From: Sphingomonas pruni NBRC 15498
Lineage (GTDB): Bacteria; Pseudomonadota; Alphaproteobacteria; Sphingomonadales; Sphingomonadaceae
Length of the DNA stretch: 46,823 nucleotides
Assembly (NCBI RefSeq): GCF_001598455.1
Contig: NZ_BCYZ01000033.1
Coordinates: 1 to 46,823 of the forward strand
Direction of reading: 5' to 3'
Under the pieces are notes generated by a model. That model saw only the letters and a program-made list of their open reading frames with translations, was not told where the DNA came from and made no database searches. This document shows, one piece after another, positions 1-11,563 of this stretch (the stretch's first letter is position 1; every line of letters begins with the position of its first letter). Made by a program: the position numbers and the translations under genes.

Positions 1-50
1 TATCACTCTAACCACAAATCCAACACACAAGTCCGGCATGACGAACGGGT

Positions 51-1058
51 TTAGGCCAGCGCCAGCAACTCATCCCGCTTGGCGATCAGCTCCGCGAAGT
101 CGCCTTGCGGTTTGACGCCCCGGACCGTCGCCATCGCACGGTCGAGCCGCTCCAGCGACTTGGCCGGCATGTCGTTCAGCAGGGTGGCGATCTCCCGCAT
201 TTCGTCCATCCGGCCCCAGCAATCGAGCACGATATCGCACCCGGCGGCGATCGCCCCGGCGGCCTTTTCCCCTGCGGTCCCCGACAATGCCTTCATGTCG
301 ATATCGTCGGTCATCAGCAGCCCGTTGAAGCCGATCTTGCCGCGGATCACCTGCTCGACGACCACCGGCGACATGGTGGCGGGGCGTTCGGGGTCCCAGG
401 TCTGGAACACGATATGACTGGTCATCCCCATCGGCGCGTCGGCCAGGCGGCGGAACGGCTCGAGGTCGATCTCCAGTTCCTCCTCGGACGCGGTGACGGT
501 CGGCAGATGGAAATGCGTGTCGACCACCGCGCGGCCGTGGCCGGGCATGTGCTTGACAACACCGACCACCCCGCCGGTGCGCAAGCCCTCGATGATTGCC
601 TTGCCCATCGCGGCGACGCGCATCGGCTCGTGCCCCAATGCGCGGATCGTGATCGCCTCGGTCGTGTCGCGCTGGCTGACGTCGAGCAAGGGCCAGCAGT
701 CGACGTTCACCCCGACCTCGGCAAGCATCAACGCGGTCGCCTGGGCATTGACCCGCGCCGCCTCGATCGCGCTCATCGGGGCGACATCATAGAGCCTGTC
801 GAAATCAGGCCCGGCCGGGAATTGCGGCCATTCGGGGGGCTGCATCCGCTGTACCCTGCCCCCTTCCTGGTCGATCAGGATCGGCAGTTCGTCCCGCCCC
901 GTCAGTTCGCGTAGGCTGTCCGTCAGCGCGCGCACCTGCTCGCGATTCTCGATGTTGCGCTTGAACAATATGTACCCGGCGGCGTCGGCGTCCTTGTAGA
1001 AGGCGCGTTCGTCATCGGTGAGGGTCAGGCCGGACAGGCCGAAGATCACAGGCTTCAT
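51..1058 (-). CDS. nagZ: Beta-N-acetylhexosaminidase NagZ
   Basis: This is a cytoplasmic glycoside hydrolase family 3 enzyme that removes N-acetylglucosamine from anhydro-muropeptides during peptidoglycan recycling; its product also feeds AmpC-type beta-lactamase induction in some bacteria. The 335-aa protein carries the NagZ signature KHMPGHG at residues 169-175, followed by D180 and H182 (VDTH), the Asp-His pair used as general acid/base in this family. The DQEGGR substrate motif lies at about 63-68. The ATG at 1058 is preferred over an in-frame TTG at 1094 because family members begin right before the VIFGLSG strand, although the ribosome site is weak. It is the last gene on the left edge, so its downstream partners are not visible. 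Confidence 0.95.
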   Translation of the reverse strand: MKPVIFGLSGLTLTDDERAFYKDADAAGYILFKRNIENREQVRALTDSLRELTGRDELPILIDQEGGRVQRMQPPEWPQFPAGPDFDRLYDVAPMSAIEAARVNAQATALMLAEVGVNVDCWPLLDVSQRDTTEAITIRALGHEPMRVAAMGKAIIEGLRTGGVVGVVKHMPGHGRAVVDTHFHLPTVTASEEELEIDLEPFRRLADAPMGMTSHIVFQTWDPERPATMSPVVVEQVIRGKIGFNGLLMTDDIDMKALSGTAGEKAAGAIAAGCDIVLDCWGRMDEMREIATLLNDMPAKSLERLDRAMATVRGVKPQGDFAELIAKRDELLALA

Positions 1059-1244
1059 GGCGGGTGCTTCTACTCGCACGCGCCCGACGTTCAAGGCTGG
1101 TCAGCCCGATCGGCGCCGATATCCACTTCGGCCAGAACGGAAATTCACTGATCGATTTTTCCGCTCGCTCAGATCAGTTTAACTCATCGCATAAATGATT
1201 GCGGCGCGTCGCCGCACGAGTCACAACCAATGGGCGCGCCTTGA

Positions 1245-3524
<2,280 letters not shown>

Positions 3525-3532
3525 GGTCGTCC

Positions 3533-3576
3533 GGAGCGGAGTGCCTGATTTCTAACAGGCGCTCCGCTCTAATTTT
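3533..3576 (+). terminator. Rho-independent terminator after katG
   Basis: A 15-bp stem (3533-3547 with 3556-3570, only G-T wobbles as imperfections) with an 8-nt loop ATTTCTAA is followed by AATTTT. It starts 8 nt after the katG stop. Confidence 0.85.
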
Positions 3577-3615
3577 GTGATCGCATGGCTTTGCCGCCGC
3601 TGCCCAGAAAGGGAA

Positions 3616-3695
3616 GCGGCCCGGCTGCTAGGGGACGGCCGGGCCGCAGTTTGTGTCCAGGGAGCGGACACCATCCTTCTAATTCATAGTTTTTT
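3616..3695 (+). other. Tandem hairpins in katG-downstream intergenic region
   Basis: The 291-bp gap between katG and the next gene holds two further hairpins beyond the katG terminator. The first is a perfect 10-bp stem, GCGGCCCGGC 3616-3625 with GCCGGGCCGC 3638-3647. The second is a 6-bp stem, GTGTCC 3653-3658 with GGACAC 3666-3671. A run of six T follows at 3690-3695 after a relatively AT-rich stretch. This could be a second terminator, the 3' part of a small RNA, or simple palindromic filler; no convincing promoter or ORF was found. Confidence 0.35.
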
Positions 3696-3815
3696 GATGG
3701 GAAATACAGCTCTACTTGGCGGCGCCCAAGGACCGCTTGTGCAGCCGCGGCAACCTGTCTCGCCACGCGATGGGATAACATTGCCCCCGCCCCCCGCCGC
3801 CATTATCCTGCCGCC

Positions 3816-5201
3816 ATGCGCCAGCGAATCCTGATCGGTCTTGCCCTCGTCCTCATTCTGGTGGGCGGCCTCTATCTCTATTTTGCCCAGCCCGATGAGG
3901 CGCGGCTCAGCGTCGCGGCGGTCAGCGGCAGCCGGCCCGACATCACGCCGGCGCGGGCGCAGATCTGGCCGACGATCAAGGTCGCCGACGCGGTGGGATG
4001 GAAACAGGGGGAGATGCCGACCGCGGCCGTCGGGCTCAAGGTGAACGCCTTCGCCTCCGGACTCGACCATCCGCGCTGGCTCTACCGTTTGCCCAATGGC
4101 GACGTGCTGGTCGCCGAGACCAATTCACCGCCTCGCCACGGCAGCGGCATCGCCGACTGGGTGATGACGTACCTGCTGAACAAGGGCGGCGCCGGGGTGC
4201 CCTCGGCCAACCGCATCACCCTGCTGCGCGACGCGAATGGCGACGGCGTGGCCGAGGTCAAGCAACCGTTCCTGACCGGGCTCAACTCGCCATATGGCAT
4301 GGCGCTGCTCGGTTCGTATCTCTATGTCGCCAATACCGATGCGCTGGTGCGCTACCCCTTCACTCTGGGCCAGACCAGAATCGACGCCAAGCCGGAGACG
4401 GTGATCAAATATCCCGGTGGCGGCAATCATTGGGCGCGCAACATCATCGTCGCCGAGGACGGCAAGACGCTGTATTTGGCGGTCGGATCGTCGACCAACA
4501 TCGCCGACAACGGCCTGGACGCAGAGAAATTCCGCGCCAACATCCTTCAGGTCTACCCCGACACCAAGACCTTCCGCATCTACGCCGCTGGCATACGCAA
4601 CGCCAATGGCATGGCGCTCGAACCCAAGACCAAGGCATTGTGGACGGTGGTCAATGAGCGCGACATGCTCGGCTCAGACACGCCGCCCGATTATTTGAGC
4701 GCGGTCGAAGCCGGCGACAATTTCGGCTGGCCGTGGTTCTATTGGGGCGGTTATCCCGATCATCGCGTGAAACCGCAAAATCCCGGGCTACAGGAATATG
4801 TGAAGCGTCCCGATTACGCCTTGGGCCCGCATGTCGCGGCGCTAGGCCTGGCGTTCGCCAATGAAGCGCGGCTTGGCGCGCAATTCGGCAATGGCGCCTT
4901 TATCGGCGAACACGGATCGTGGAACCGCCTGCCGGTATCGGGCTATCGCGTCATCTATGTGCCGTTCGGCGACAATGGCTTTCCAGCCAAAGGAGCGAAA
5001 GCGATCGACGTGCTGTCGGGATTCCTGGATGCCAAGGGCAACGCGCGCGGCCGTCCGGTCGGGGTCACGTTCGATGCCACCGGTTCGCTGCTGGTGGCGG
5101 ACGATGTCGGCAACGTCATTTGGCGGGTGAGCTCGGCGACGCCGGTTCCCGCCCCCGCCCCGTCGCCCAGCGCGGCGGCGACTCCGAAGGCGTCTCGCTA
5201 A
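3816..5201 (+). CDS. PQQ-dependent sugar (sorbosone/glucose) dehydrogenase-like protein
   Basis: The 461-aa protein has one N-terminal membrane segment (about residues 5-24, LIGLALVLILVGGLYLYF) and then a six-bladed beta-propeller of the GSDH/L-sorbosone dehydrogenase family. It is therefore probably anchored to the inner membrane and faces the periplasm. Recognisable blade motifs include LDHPRWLYRLPNGDVLVAET (about 79-98), LNSPYGMALLG, GNHWARNI, GIRNANGMALEP, AVEAGDNFGWPW and GEHGSWNR near the C-terminus. Members of this family oxidise aldoses or keto-aldoses with PQQ; the true substrate cannot be read from sequence. The C-terminus ends in a Pro/Ala-rich tail. No PQQ biosynthesis gene is in the window. 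Confidence 0.85.
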   Translation: MRQRILIGLALVLILVGGLYLYFAQPDEARLSVAAVSGSRPDITPARAQIWPTIKVADAVGWKQGEMPTAAVGLKVNAFASGLDHPRWLYRLPNGDVLVAETNSPPRHGSGIADWVMTYLLNKGGAGVPSANRITLLRDANGDGVAEVKQPFLTGLNSPYGMALLGSYLYVANTDALVRYPFTLGQTRIDAKPETVIKYPGGGNHWARNIIVAEDGKTLYLAVGSSTNIADNGLDAEKFRANILQVYPDTKTFRIYAAGIRNANGMALEPKTKALWTVVNERDMLGSDTPPDYLSAVEAGDNFGWPWFYWGGYPDHRVKPQNPGLQEYVKRPDYALGPHVAALGLAFANEARLGAQFGNGAFIGEHGSWNRLPVSGYRVIYVPFGDNGFPAKGAKAIDVLSGFLDAKGNARGRPVGVTFDATGSLLVADDVGNVIWRVSSATPVPAPAPSPSAAATPKASR

Positions 5202-5396
5202 GGGTCGGTAAGGGGCGGACTGCGACCGGCCCCCCGACCGCGCAGCCCGCACACCGTACGACACCGAAGGGTCTACGCTTCGACGCGTATCTTTTCCCTC
5301 GATTCCACGACTTTACACCAAGTTGCTCGATTCTTGCGTTGACGATTGCGTCTCGACTGCCCAAATTGGGTCACTGCGGGGGCGGGAGTGAGTCAT

Positions 5397-5888
5397 ATGG
5401 CTGCTGGCGACCGCGTCGCTACGGTTCCGGAAGGAATGCGCGATCACTGGCGCACAGCCATGTTCGCCCTGACAAATCTGTTCCTGTCGATGCACAGGAC
5501 CTTCACCAATCATGACGGCGAAAGTCCGACCTCCGTGCTGATTTATTGCACGGTATCGGTCGGCAATATCCAGAAGCTGATGCGCGAACGCAACGTGCCT
5601 CGCGAGTTCACCGGGACCGCGATATTGCCGCGGGAATGGGTCGTGCCGATGTCGCGCAGCGCGATCGCTGCCGCAACCGGGCTGGCAAGGGAAACGGTGC
5701 GCCGGCATGTTGCGCAGATGATCGAGGCGGGGCTGTTGATCGAAGATCCTCGCGGCGGCGTAACGGTAGCGATCGGCAACATCCAGTCCCGCGCGCTCGA
5801 GCCGCTGCTGGAGACGCTGCTCACGGAATTCTCGCGCGCCGCGGATGCGCTGCTGCGTGCCGGGGTGATCGAAGTCCAGACGTCCTAG
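5397..5888 (+). CDS. Helix-turn-helix protein of unknown target
   Basis: The 163-aa protein has a winged-helix-like segment at about residues 85-118 (MSRSAIAAATGLARETVRRH, followed by a wing reading GLLIEDPRGGV). This is similar in layout to the DNA-binding end of Crp/MarR-type regulators. The N-terminal half (FALTNLFLSMHRTF, VLIYCTVSVGNIQ) does not match a ligand-binding domain I can name. The ATG at 5397 is chosen because a G-rich Shine-Dalgarno (GGGAGTGAG) lies directly upstream; an in-frame TTG at 5346 is possible but unlikely. It stands alone between a sugar dehydrogenase and convergent genes, so its target is unknown. Confidence 0.6.
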   Translation: MAAGDRVATVPEGMRDHWRTAMFALTNLFLSMHRTFTNHDGESPTSVLIYCTVSVGNIQKLMRERNVPREFTGTAILPREWVVPMSRSAIAAATGLARETVRRHVAQMIEAGLLIEDPRGGVTVAIGNIQSRALEPLLETLLTEFSRAADALLRAGVIEVQTS

Positions 5889-5926
5889 AGTTCGTTTCGG
5901 CGCGACTGAAACGGTTGCAGTACCTG

Positions 5927-6229
5927 CTATTCGAGCAATTTGGGCGCTTCCTTGGCGAGCTTCGCGCGGATACGGTCGGCGAACGGCGCCAGGAACGGCG
6001 GCAGGTCGACCGTCGCGACCACGCGGTCATCGCGCACGTCGAGGCTGGAGGCGACGCGCTGCCCCATTGCGGCGACGGTGAAATGGAGCACGTCGGCCGT
6101 CCAATGATGCTCGACCTCGGCACCACCGGGAAACCAGCCCGCCAATTTGCCGATGCCTGCATCGACTCGCCGCCGGGCCTCCGCCAGCCCGAGCTTGTGC
6201 GGCACATCGACGGTGATCGGATCGCTCAT
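5927..6229 (-). CDS. Polyhydroxyalkanoic acid system family protein
   Basis: This small 100-aa protein matches the PHA_gran_rgn family, found beside PHA genes and in many alphaproteobacteria. Its form is typical: VDVPHKLGLAEARRRVDAGI at the start, a central VEHHWTADVLHFTV strand pair, and a C-terminal LPPFLAPFADRIRAKL helix. The biochemical role is not settled; a role at PHA granules is assumed from its neighbours in other genomes. No PHA synthase or depolymerase is in this window. The ATG at 6229 matches the usual family N-terminus. It lies 22 nt downstream of the VOC gene on the same strand. Confidence 0.8.
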   Translation of the reverse strand: MSDPITVDVPHKLGLAEARRRVDAGIGKLAGWFPGGAEVEHHWTADVLHFTVAAMGQRVASSLDVRDDRVVATVDLPPFLAPFADRIRAKLAKEAPKLLE

Positions 6230-6251
6230 GTTGTGAGTAGCCTTATGGGAA

Positions 6252-6668
6252 TCAGGTCGCGAACAATTGCGCGTCGTCGGCGAACGCCTTGAACTCCAGC
6301 GCGTTCCCCGATGGATCGTAGAAGAACATCGTCGCCTGCTCGCCCGGCTGGCCAACGAAGCGGATATGCGGCTCGATGCCGAAGACGGTCCCGGCCGCTT
6401 TCAACCCGTCGGCCAGCGACTGCCACGCATCCATGGTCAGCACGACGCCGAAATGCGGCACGGGCACGTCGTGACCGTCCACGGGGTTGGAAACCGCCAC
6501 GGCCTTCGCCTGGGGATCGAGATGCGCGACGATCTGGTGGCCGAACAGGTCGAAGTCGATCCAGCTGTCCGAACTGCGTCCTTCCGGACAGCCCAGCGTG
6601 CCGCCGTAAAAGGCGCGCGCGGCGGCGAGATCGTGGACCGGAAACGCGAGATGGAATGGTCTGAGCAT
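6252..6668 (-). CDS. VOC (glyoxalase/dioxygenase-fold) family protein
   Basis: This 138-aa vicinal-oxygen-chelate protein has the two beta-alpha-beta-beta-beta modules of the fold. Likely metal ligands are H6 (FHLAFPV), the His of PHFGVVL in the middle, and the Glu of GNALEFKAF near the C-terminus. The [10 protein letters not shown] motif is typical of single-domain VOC enzymes annotated as glyoxalase/bleomycin-resistance-like. The substrate is unknown. An AGGA Shine-Dalgarno precedes the ATG. It is probably cotranscribed with the PHA-system gene and divergent from lnt. Confidence 0.85.
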   Translation of the reverse strand: MLRPFHLAFPVHDLAAARAFYGGTLGCPEGRSSDSWIDFDLFGHQIVAHLDPQAKAVAVSNPVDGHDVPVPHFGVVLTMDAWQSLADGLKAAGTVFGIEPHIRFVGQPGEQATMFFYDPSGNALEFKAFADDAQLFAT

Positions 6669-6697
6669 CTTGTCCTGCTACCGTTCCACGGACCAAA

Positions 6698-6793
6698 CGT
6701 CACCCCGGACTTGTTCCGGGGTCCACCGTTCCGCATACGCACCGGGCGCGGCGCTTGCTGCGCGGTGGATGCCGGGACGAGCCCGGCATGACG
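6698..6793. repeat. Long inverted intergenic repeat (CCCCGG...GGCATGACG type)
   Basis: Two 30-nt arms (6698-6727 and 6764-6793) are inverted copies with mismatches, and each contains its own shorter palindrome (CCCCGGACTTGTTCCGGGG; GCCGGGACGAGCCCGGC). The ends read CGTCACC and ATGACG. It fills the gap between the divergent VOC and lnt genes. The fragment CCGGCATGACG recurs at about 35-45 at the window's left edge, and a related element is at 35095-35182. Confidence 0.75.
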
Positions 6794-6819
6794 ATTGTGG
6801 ATTGGGCAGCACTCGCATC

Positions 6820-8367
6820 GTGATCTGGTTACGTCGGCTTCTTCCGCTCGCGCTCGGCGCGATCGCCGCGCTCGGTTTCGCACCATGGGACTGGTGGCCG
6901 CTGACCATGGTCGGCTTCGCCGCCTGGCTCTTCCTGGTCCACCAAGCGGGTTCGCTGCGCGCCGCGCTTGGCATCGGCTGGCTGTTCGGGCTCGGCCATT
7001 TCATAGTCGCCAATCTGTGGATCCAGCAGCCGTTCGAATTTCAGGATGCGATGCCATCCTGGCTCGGCTATTTCGCAGTGATCCTGGTCGCGGTCTATCT
7101 CGCGATTTTTCCGATGCTGGCGGCCAGCCTGACGTGGCGGCTGGCCAGTCCGGCCGCCAAAGGCGATCCGGCACCGCGTATCGACCTGCCGTTCGTCCTG
7201 GTCGCAGCGGCAGGATGGATCGCCACCGAATATCTGCGCGGCACCCTGTTTACGGGCTATCCTTGGGACCCGCTCGCAGCGAGCCTGGTCCCCACTCCGC
7301 TCGCCATGCTTGCGGCGTCGATCGGCACCTATGCCTTGTCGGGCCTCGTCGTGCTGACGAGCGGCTGCCTGTTGATCGCCATCGGGGGTCGCCACCGCTA
7401 TCCTGCAATAGCGATACTGGCGGCGATAGCGCTGGCGCCCCTCGCCCATCACCATCAACCCCGTGTCGGGTCCACTTATGTTCGGATCGTTCAGCCCAAT
7501 CTGGCCGAAGAAGCGAAGCCGACCGCGGACTATGCCGAGGCTAATTTCCAGGCGCTCGCCCGTCTGTCCGGAAGACCCGATCCCGACCATCCGCGCCTGA
7601 TCCTGTGGCCCGAAGGCGCGATCCGCTTTCCGGTCGAAGACGGCTATCCGCGCTACGTCTATGACATGCTGGGCAGCGCGCAGACCGCGCGGATCCGGAT
7701 GGCCTCGCTGCTCGGCGACCATGACGCGATCCTGACCGGCACGCAGGGCATGTATTTCGACAAGCGCACCGAGAATATGATCGCCGCGACCAATTCGATC
7801 GCGGTGATCGGCCCCGATGCCCAACTCCACGGCCGCTACGACAAGGCGCATCTGGTCCCCTATGGCGAATATCTGCCGATGCGCCCGGTCCTGGAAGCGA
7901 TCGGCTTGTCGCGTCTCGTTCCCGGCGACGTGGATTTCATTCCCGGTCCCGGCCCTCGCACCATGGTCATCCCCGGCTTCGGCAAGATCGGCATGCTGAT
8001 CTGCTATGAAGTGATCTTCTCCGGCCAGGTCGTCGACCCGGCCCATCGCCCCGACTTCATCTTCAACCCCTCGAACGATGCCTGGTTCGGCACGCTGGGC
8101 CCGCCCGCGCATCTCGCCCAGGCGCGCTTGCGCGCGATCGAGGAAGGCCTGTCGATCGTGCGTGCGACGCCGACCGGCATCTCGGCGATCATCGACCCCG
8201 ACGGCGACATTCGCCAGAGCATCCCGATGGGACGCGCCGGCGCGATAGAGGGGCCGGTAATGCGGGGCGCCCCCACGCTGTTCTCGCGCCTCGGCAATTG
8301 GATGGCGCTGATCGTCTCGGCGATTCTGCTGATTTGCGCGATTGCCATTCGGCGGCTCGCTCGCTAG
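6820..8367 (+). CDS. lnt: Apolipoprotein N-acyltransferase Lnt
   Basis: Lnt adds the third acyl chain to the N-terminal cysteine of lipoproteins in the inner membrane, the last step before Lol sorting. The 515-aa protein has an N-terminal set of membrane helices (residues about 5-205) and a periplasmic nitrilase-like domain. The catalytic triad is readable: E265 (LWPEGAI), K342 ([12 protein letters not shown]) and C395 (GMLICYEV). One more membrane helix closes the C-terminus. The GTG at 6820 gives the usual family start (VIWLRRLL); the longer upstream frame runs through an intergenic repeat and is not credible. It is the first gene of lnt-metK-(secreted protein)-trmB. Confidence 0.95.
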   Translation: MIWLRRLLPLALGAIAALGFAPWDWWPLTMVGFAAWLFLVHQAGSLRAALGIGWLFGLGHFIVANLWIQQPFEFQDAMPSWLGYFAVILVAVYLAIFPMLAASLTWRLASPAAKGDPAPRIDLPFVLVAAAGWIATEYLRGTLFTGYPWDPLAASLVPTPLAMLAASIGTYALSGLVVLTSGCLLIAIGGRHRYPAIAILAAIALAPLAHHHQPRVGSTYVRIVQPNLAEEAKPTADYAEANFQALARLSGRPDPDHPRLILWPEGAIRFPVEDGYPRYVYDMLGSAQTARIRMASLLGDHDAILTGTQGMYFDKRTENMIAATNSIAVIGPDAQLHGRYDKAHLVPYGEYLPMRPVLEAIGLSRLVPGDVDFIPGPGPRTMVIPGFGKIGMLICYEVIFSGQVVDPAHRPDFIFNPSNDAWFGTLGPPAHLAQARLRAIEEGLSIVRATPTGISAIIDPDGDIRQSIPMGRAGAIEGPVMRGAPTLFSRLGNWMALIVSAILLICAIAIRRLAR

Positions 8368-8380
8368 GACCCGCAGCCTC

Positions 8381-8447
8381 ATATAAGGAAAGCTTTATAT
8401 GGGCATGGCAACGGCCCGGCTTTCCGCCAGACCCCAGAGGAAACTCA
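8381..8447 (+). promoter_or_regulatory. metK leader: candidate SAM/SAH-type riboswitch
   Basis: The 80 nt between lnt and metK can form a pseudoknot that hides the metK ribosome site. TGGC 8406-8409 pairs with GCCA 8426-8429, extended by GGG 8401-8403 with CCC 8432-8434 across a 2x2 internal loop. The enclosed loop (8410-8425) starts AACGGC and ends TTTCC. That TTTCC (8421-8425) is complementary to GGAAA (8439-8443) in the Shine-Dalgarno AGAGGAAA. A competing pairing is perfect over 7 bp: GCTTTCC 8419-8425 with GGAAAGC 8387-8393, which itself sits in the loop of a hairpin ATATAA 8381-8386 / TTATAT 8395-8400. The known SAM/SAH riboswitch (from memory) has a loop beginning AACGGCUUCC that pairs with the Shine-Dalgarno in front of metK. 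The parallel is inferred by eye. Confidence 0.4.
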
Positions 8448-9659
<1,212 letters not shown>

Positions 9660-9686
9660 TCCATCGAGATCGGATGAAATGACGAA

Positions 9687-9715
9687 GGGCCGGGGAGCGA
9701 TCCCCGGCCCTTTTT
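9687..9715 (+). terminator. Rho-independent terminator after metK
   Basis: A perfect 10-bp stem, GGGCCGGGGA 9687-9696 with TCCCCGGCCC 9701-9710, is closed by a GCGA tetraloop and followed by TTTTT. Confidence 0.95.
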
Positions 9716-9773
9716 GCTGGCGGCCTTGCGACAATATTGGCAGTCTCCTCCACGGGAAAGTGGGGGAATTACG

Positions 9774-10817
9774 ATGCGGATCGGATCTTTGGTCGTCGCG
9801 GGCCTCATGGCGGCGGCGGTGGTCCTCCCTGCCCAGGCACAGACCAAGAGGCAGATCGAAGCGCCCGCCGATGCCTCTTGGAAACACGCCCAGACCGGCA
9901 TCACGCTCCCGTCGAGCGTGCTCGGAATCGCCCGCGACTCGATCGGCGACAACAGCAGCAGCGAGATCGACGTCTTCGCGAGTTATGGCGAGCGCCAGGC
10001 GACGATAGTCACGCTCTACGTCTTCCGCCCCGCGCTCGCGAGCGTCCCGATTTGGTTCGACCGCTCCGAAACGCAGATATTGATGCGCGACGTCTACGGT
10101 AACGCGACGCCCGCGACGCCTACGGCGGCATTCGCGCCGCCCGGCAGCAAGGCGACCTCGGCGCTTCGTCGTATCTACCTGCCGGGCAAGGGAGAATATA
10201 AGTCGACTGGGCTAGCGATCATGCCGGTAGGCGAGTGGCTGGTAGCGGTGCGAATCAGCTCGCAGGAATTCGACGCAACGACGCTGGATGCCAAGCTGGA
10301 CGAGCTGATCCGGACGCTCGGTTGGCCAGGCGGAGTTACCGACGCCGGCGCCGCCGTTCCCATTGCCGCCTGCGCGACGCCGCTGACTTATCCGAAGCGA
10401 GCGAAGCTCAAACCACCCAGCATGATGGACGCGTTGCTCGGCGCGACGCTCGCGACAATCAAGCCGACCGACGAGGAGAAAGCGAAGGCAGTCCCCGTCA
10501 CTTGGTGCCGCGAGGGAGCGGCGAAGCAGGAATATGGCGTCTATCGCGCGGTCGGCAACGACACGGGGTACACGATTGCGATGGGCGACGCGGGCCGCGT
10601 CATCAACGTGTTTCCCGGCCTTACGCTCGATTCGAACAATCCAGGCTATCAGCTGAGCCTCGGCCTGCTCGACCAGACCTTGGTCTATCCGTCGTTCGAC
10701 AAGCTGCCCACGCCCGACGTCGCGATCGACGCGGTGATGAAGAACCGCCCGGTGTCGTCGGCGGCGCGGGGCGGCAAGAACATTACTATCGAGGCCGGAG
10801 GGTTGAAGGACAAATAG
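9774..10817 (+). CDS. Secreted protein of unknown function
   Basis: The 347-aa protein starts with a clear Sec signal peptide, MRIGSLVVAGLMAAAVVLPA, with likely cleavage after AQAQ. It should therefore be periplasmic or outer-surface. The mature part looks mostly beta-rich, has two cysteines (about C217 in IAACATPL and one in VTWCREG) and no catalytic motif I recognise. The ATG at 9774 follows a G-rich ribosome site (TGGGGGAAT). It sits between metK and trmB with its own upstream terminator, so it is probably a separate unit or leads into trmB (54-nt gap). Confidence 0.75.
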   Translation: MRIGSLVVAGLMAAAVVLPAQAQTKRQIEAPADASWKHAQTGITLPSSVLGIARDSIGDNSSSEIDVFASYGERQATIVTLYVFRPALASVPIWFDRSETQILMRDVYGNATPATPTAAFAPPGSKATSALRRIYLPGKGEYKSTGLAIMPVGEWLVAVRISSQEFDATTLDAKLDELIRTLGWPGGVTDAGAAVPIAACATPLTYPKRAKLKPPSMMDALLGATLATIKPTDEEKAKAVPVTWCREGAAKQEYGVYRAVGNDTGYTIAMGDAGRVINVFPGLTLDSNNPGYQLSLGLLDQTLVYPSFDKLPTPDVAIDAVMKNRPVSSAARGGKNITIEAGGLKDK

Positions 10818-10871
10818 GGTAGGATCGCAGGCGATTGGCTTTCGGCGCATCTCGCTCTAGGCGGTCGCACG

Positions 10872-11552
10872 ATGAACGATCCGACGACTATCCGGCGCCT
10901 GTACGGCCGGCGCCAGGGACATAAATTGCGCCAAGGCCAGTCGGCCTTGGTCGAGGAATTGCTGCCCGCCGTAGAAGTGCCGGCAACCGGTCCGCTCGAT
11001 GCGCGGACCTTGTTCGGCCGTGATCGCCCCCTCGAGCTCGAGATCGGCTTCGGTGCCGGCGAGCATCTCGCCGGTCAGGCCGCGGCAAGGCCCGATCACG
11101 GCTTTATCGGCTGCGAGCCATTCCTCAATGGCGTGGTCGGCGCACTCGGCCATATTCGCGATCGGGGATTGGAGAATGTCCGCCTGCACATGGGCGACGC
11201 GCTCGACGTGCTTGAGCGGCTACCCGATGCCAGCCTCGACCGCGTCTATTTGCTCCACCCCGATCCCTGGCCCAAGGCGCGGCATGCCAAGCGCCGCATG
11301 GTCAACGACGGGCCGCTCGACCTGATCGCCGCCAAGCTCAAGCCCGGTCATGAATTTCGTCTCGGCACCGACGATCCGACCTATTGCCGCTGGTCGATGA
11401 TGGTAATGAACCGCCGCCGCGACTTCGAGTGGACCGCGCGGACGCCACACGATTTCCTCACCCGCCCCGACGACTGGCCCGAAACGCGTTACGAGCGCAA
11501 GGCGCGGCGCCAGGGACACGAGGTGTGGTATTTCACTTATACCAAGTTGTAG
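10872..11552 (+). CDS. trmB: tRNA (guanine-N7-)-methyltransferase TrmB
   Basis: TrmB methylates G46 in the variable loop of tRNAs using SAM. The 226-aa protein has the family motifs in order: LELEIGFGAGEHL (SAM-binding, about 54-66), FIGCEPFLNGV, VRLHMGDALDVL, the catalytic VYLLHPDPWPKARHAKRR segment, LGTDDPTYCRWSM, and a C-terminal TRYERKARRQGHEVWYF. It lies downstream of metK, the supplier of its methyl donor, a common gene order in sphingomonads. It converges with the acyltransferase gene, leaving 11 nt between stops. Confidence 0.95.
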   Translation: MNDPTTIRRLYGRRQGHKLRQGQSALVEELLPAVEVPATGPLDARTLFGRDRPLELEIGFGAGEHLAGQAAARPDHGFIGCEPFLNGVVGALGHIRDRGLENVRLHMGDALDVLERLPDASLDRVYLLHPDPWPKARHAKRRMVNDGPLDLIAAKLKPGHEFRLGTDDPTYCRWSMMVMNRRRDFEWTARTPHDFLTRPDDWPETRYERKARRQGHEVWYFTYTKL

Positions 11553-11563
11553 TGCGACCCGGT

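Noticed and set aside
1147..1216. Inverted repeats ACTGATC/GATCAGT and TGCGGCG-CGT-CGCCGCA upstream of katG
   Set aside because: Spacing and composition match neither an OxyR nor a LexA site; they may be chance, so no regulatory call was made.
8368..8447. SAM-II riboswitch before metK
   Set aside because: The conserved SAM-II loop and tail sequences I know are not present; the AACGGC...TTTCC loop and paired Shine-Dalgarno fit SAM/SAH better.
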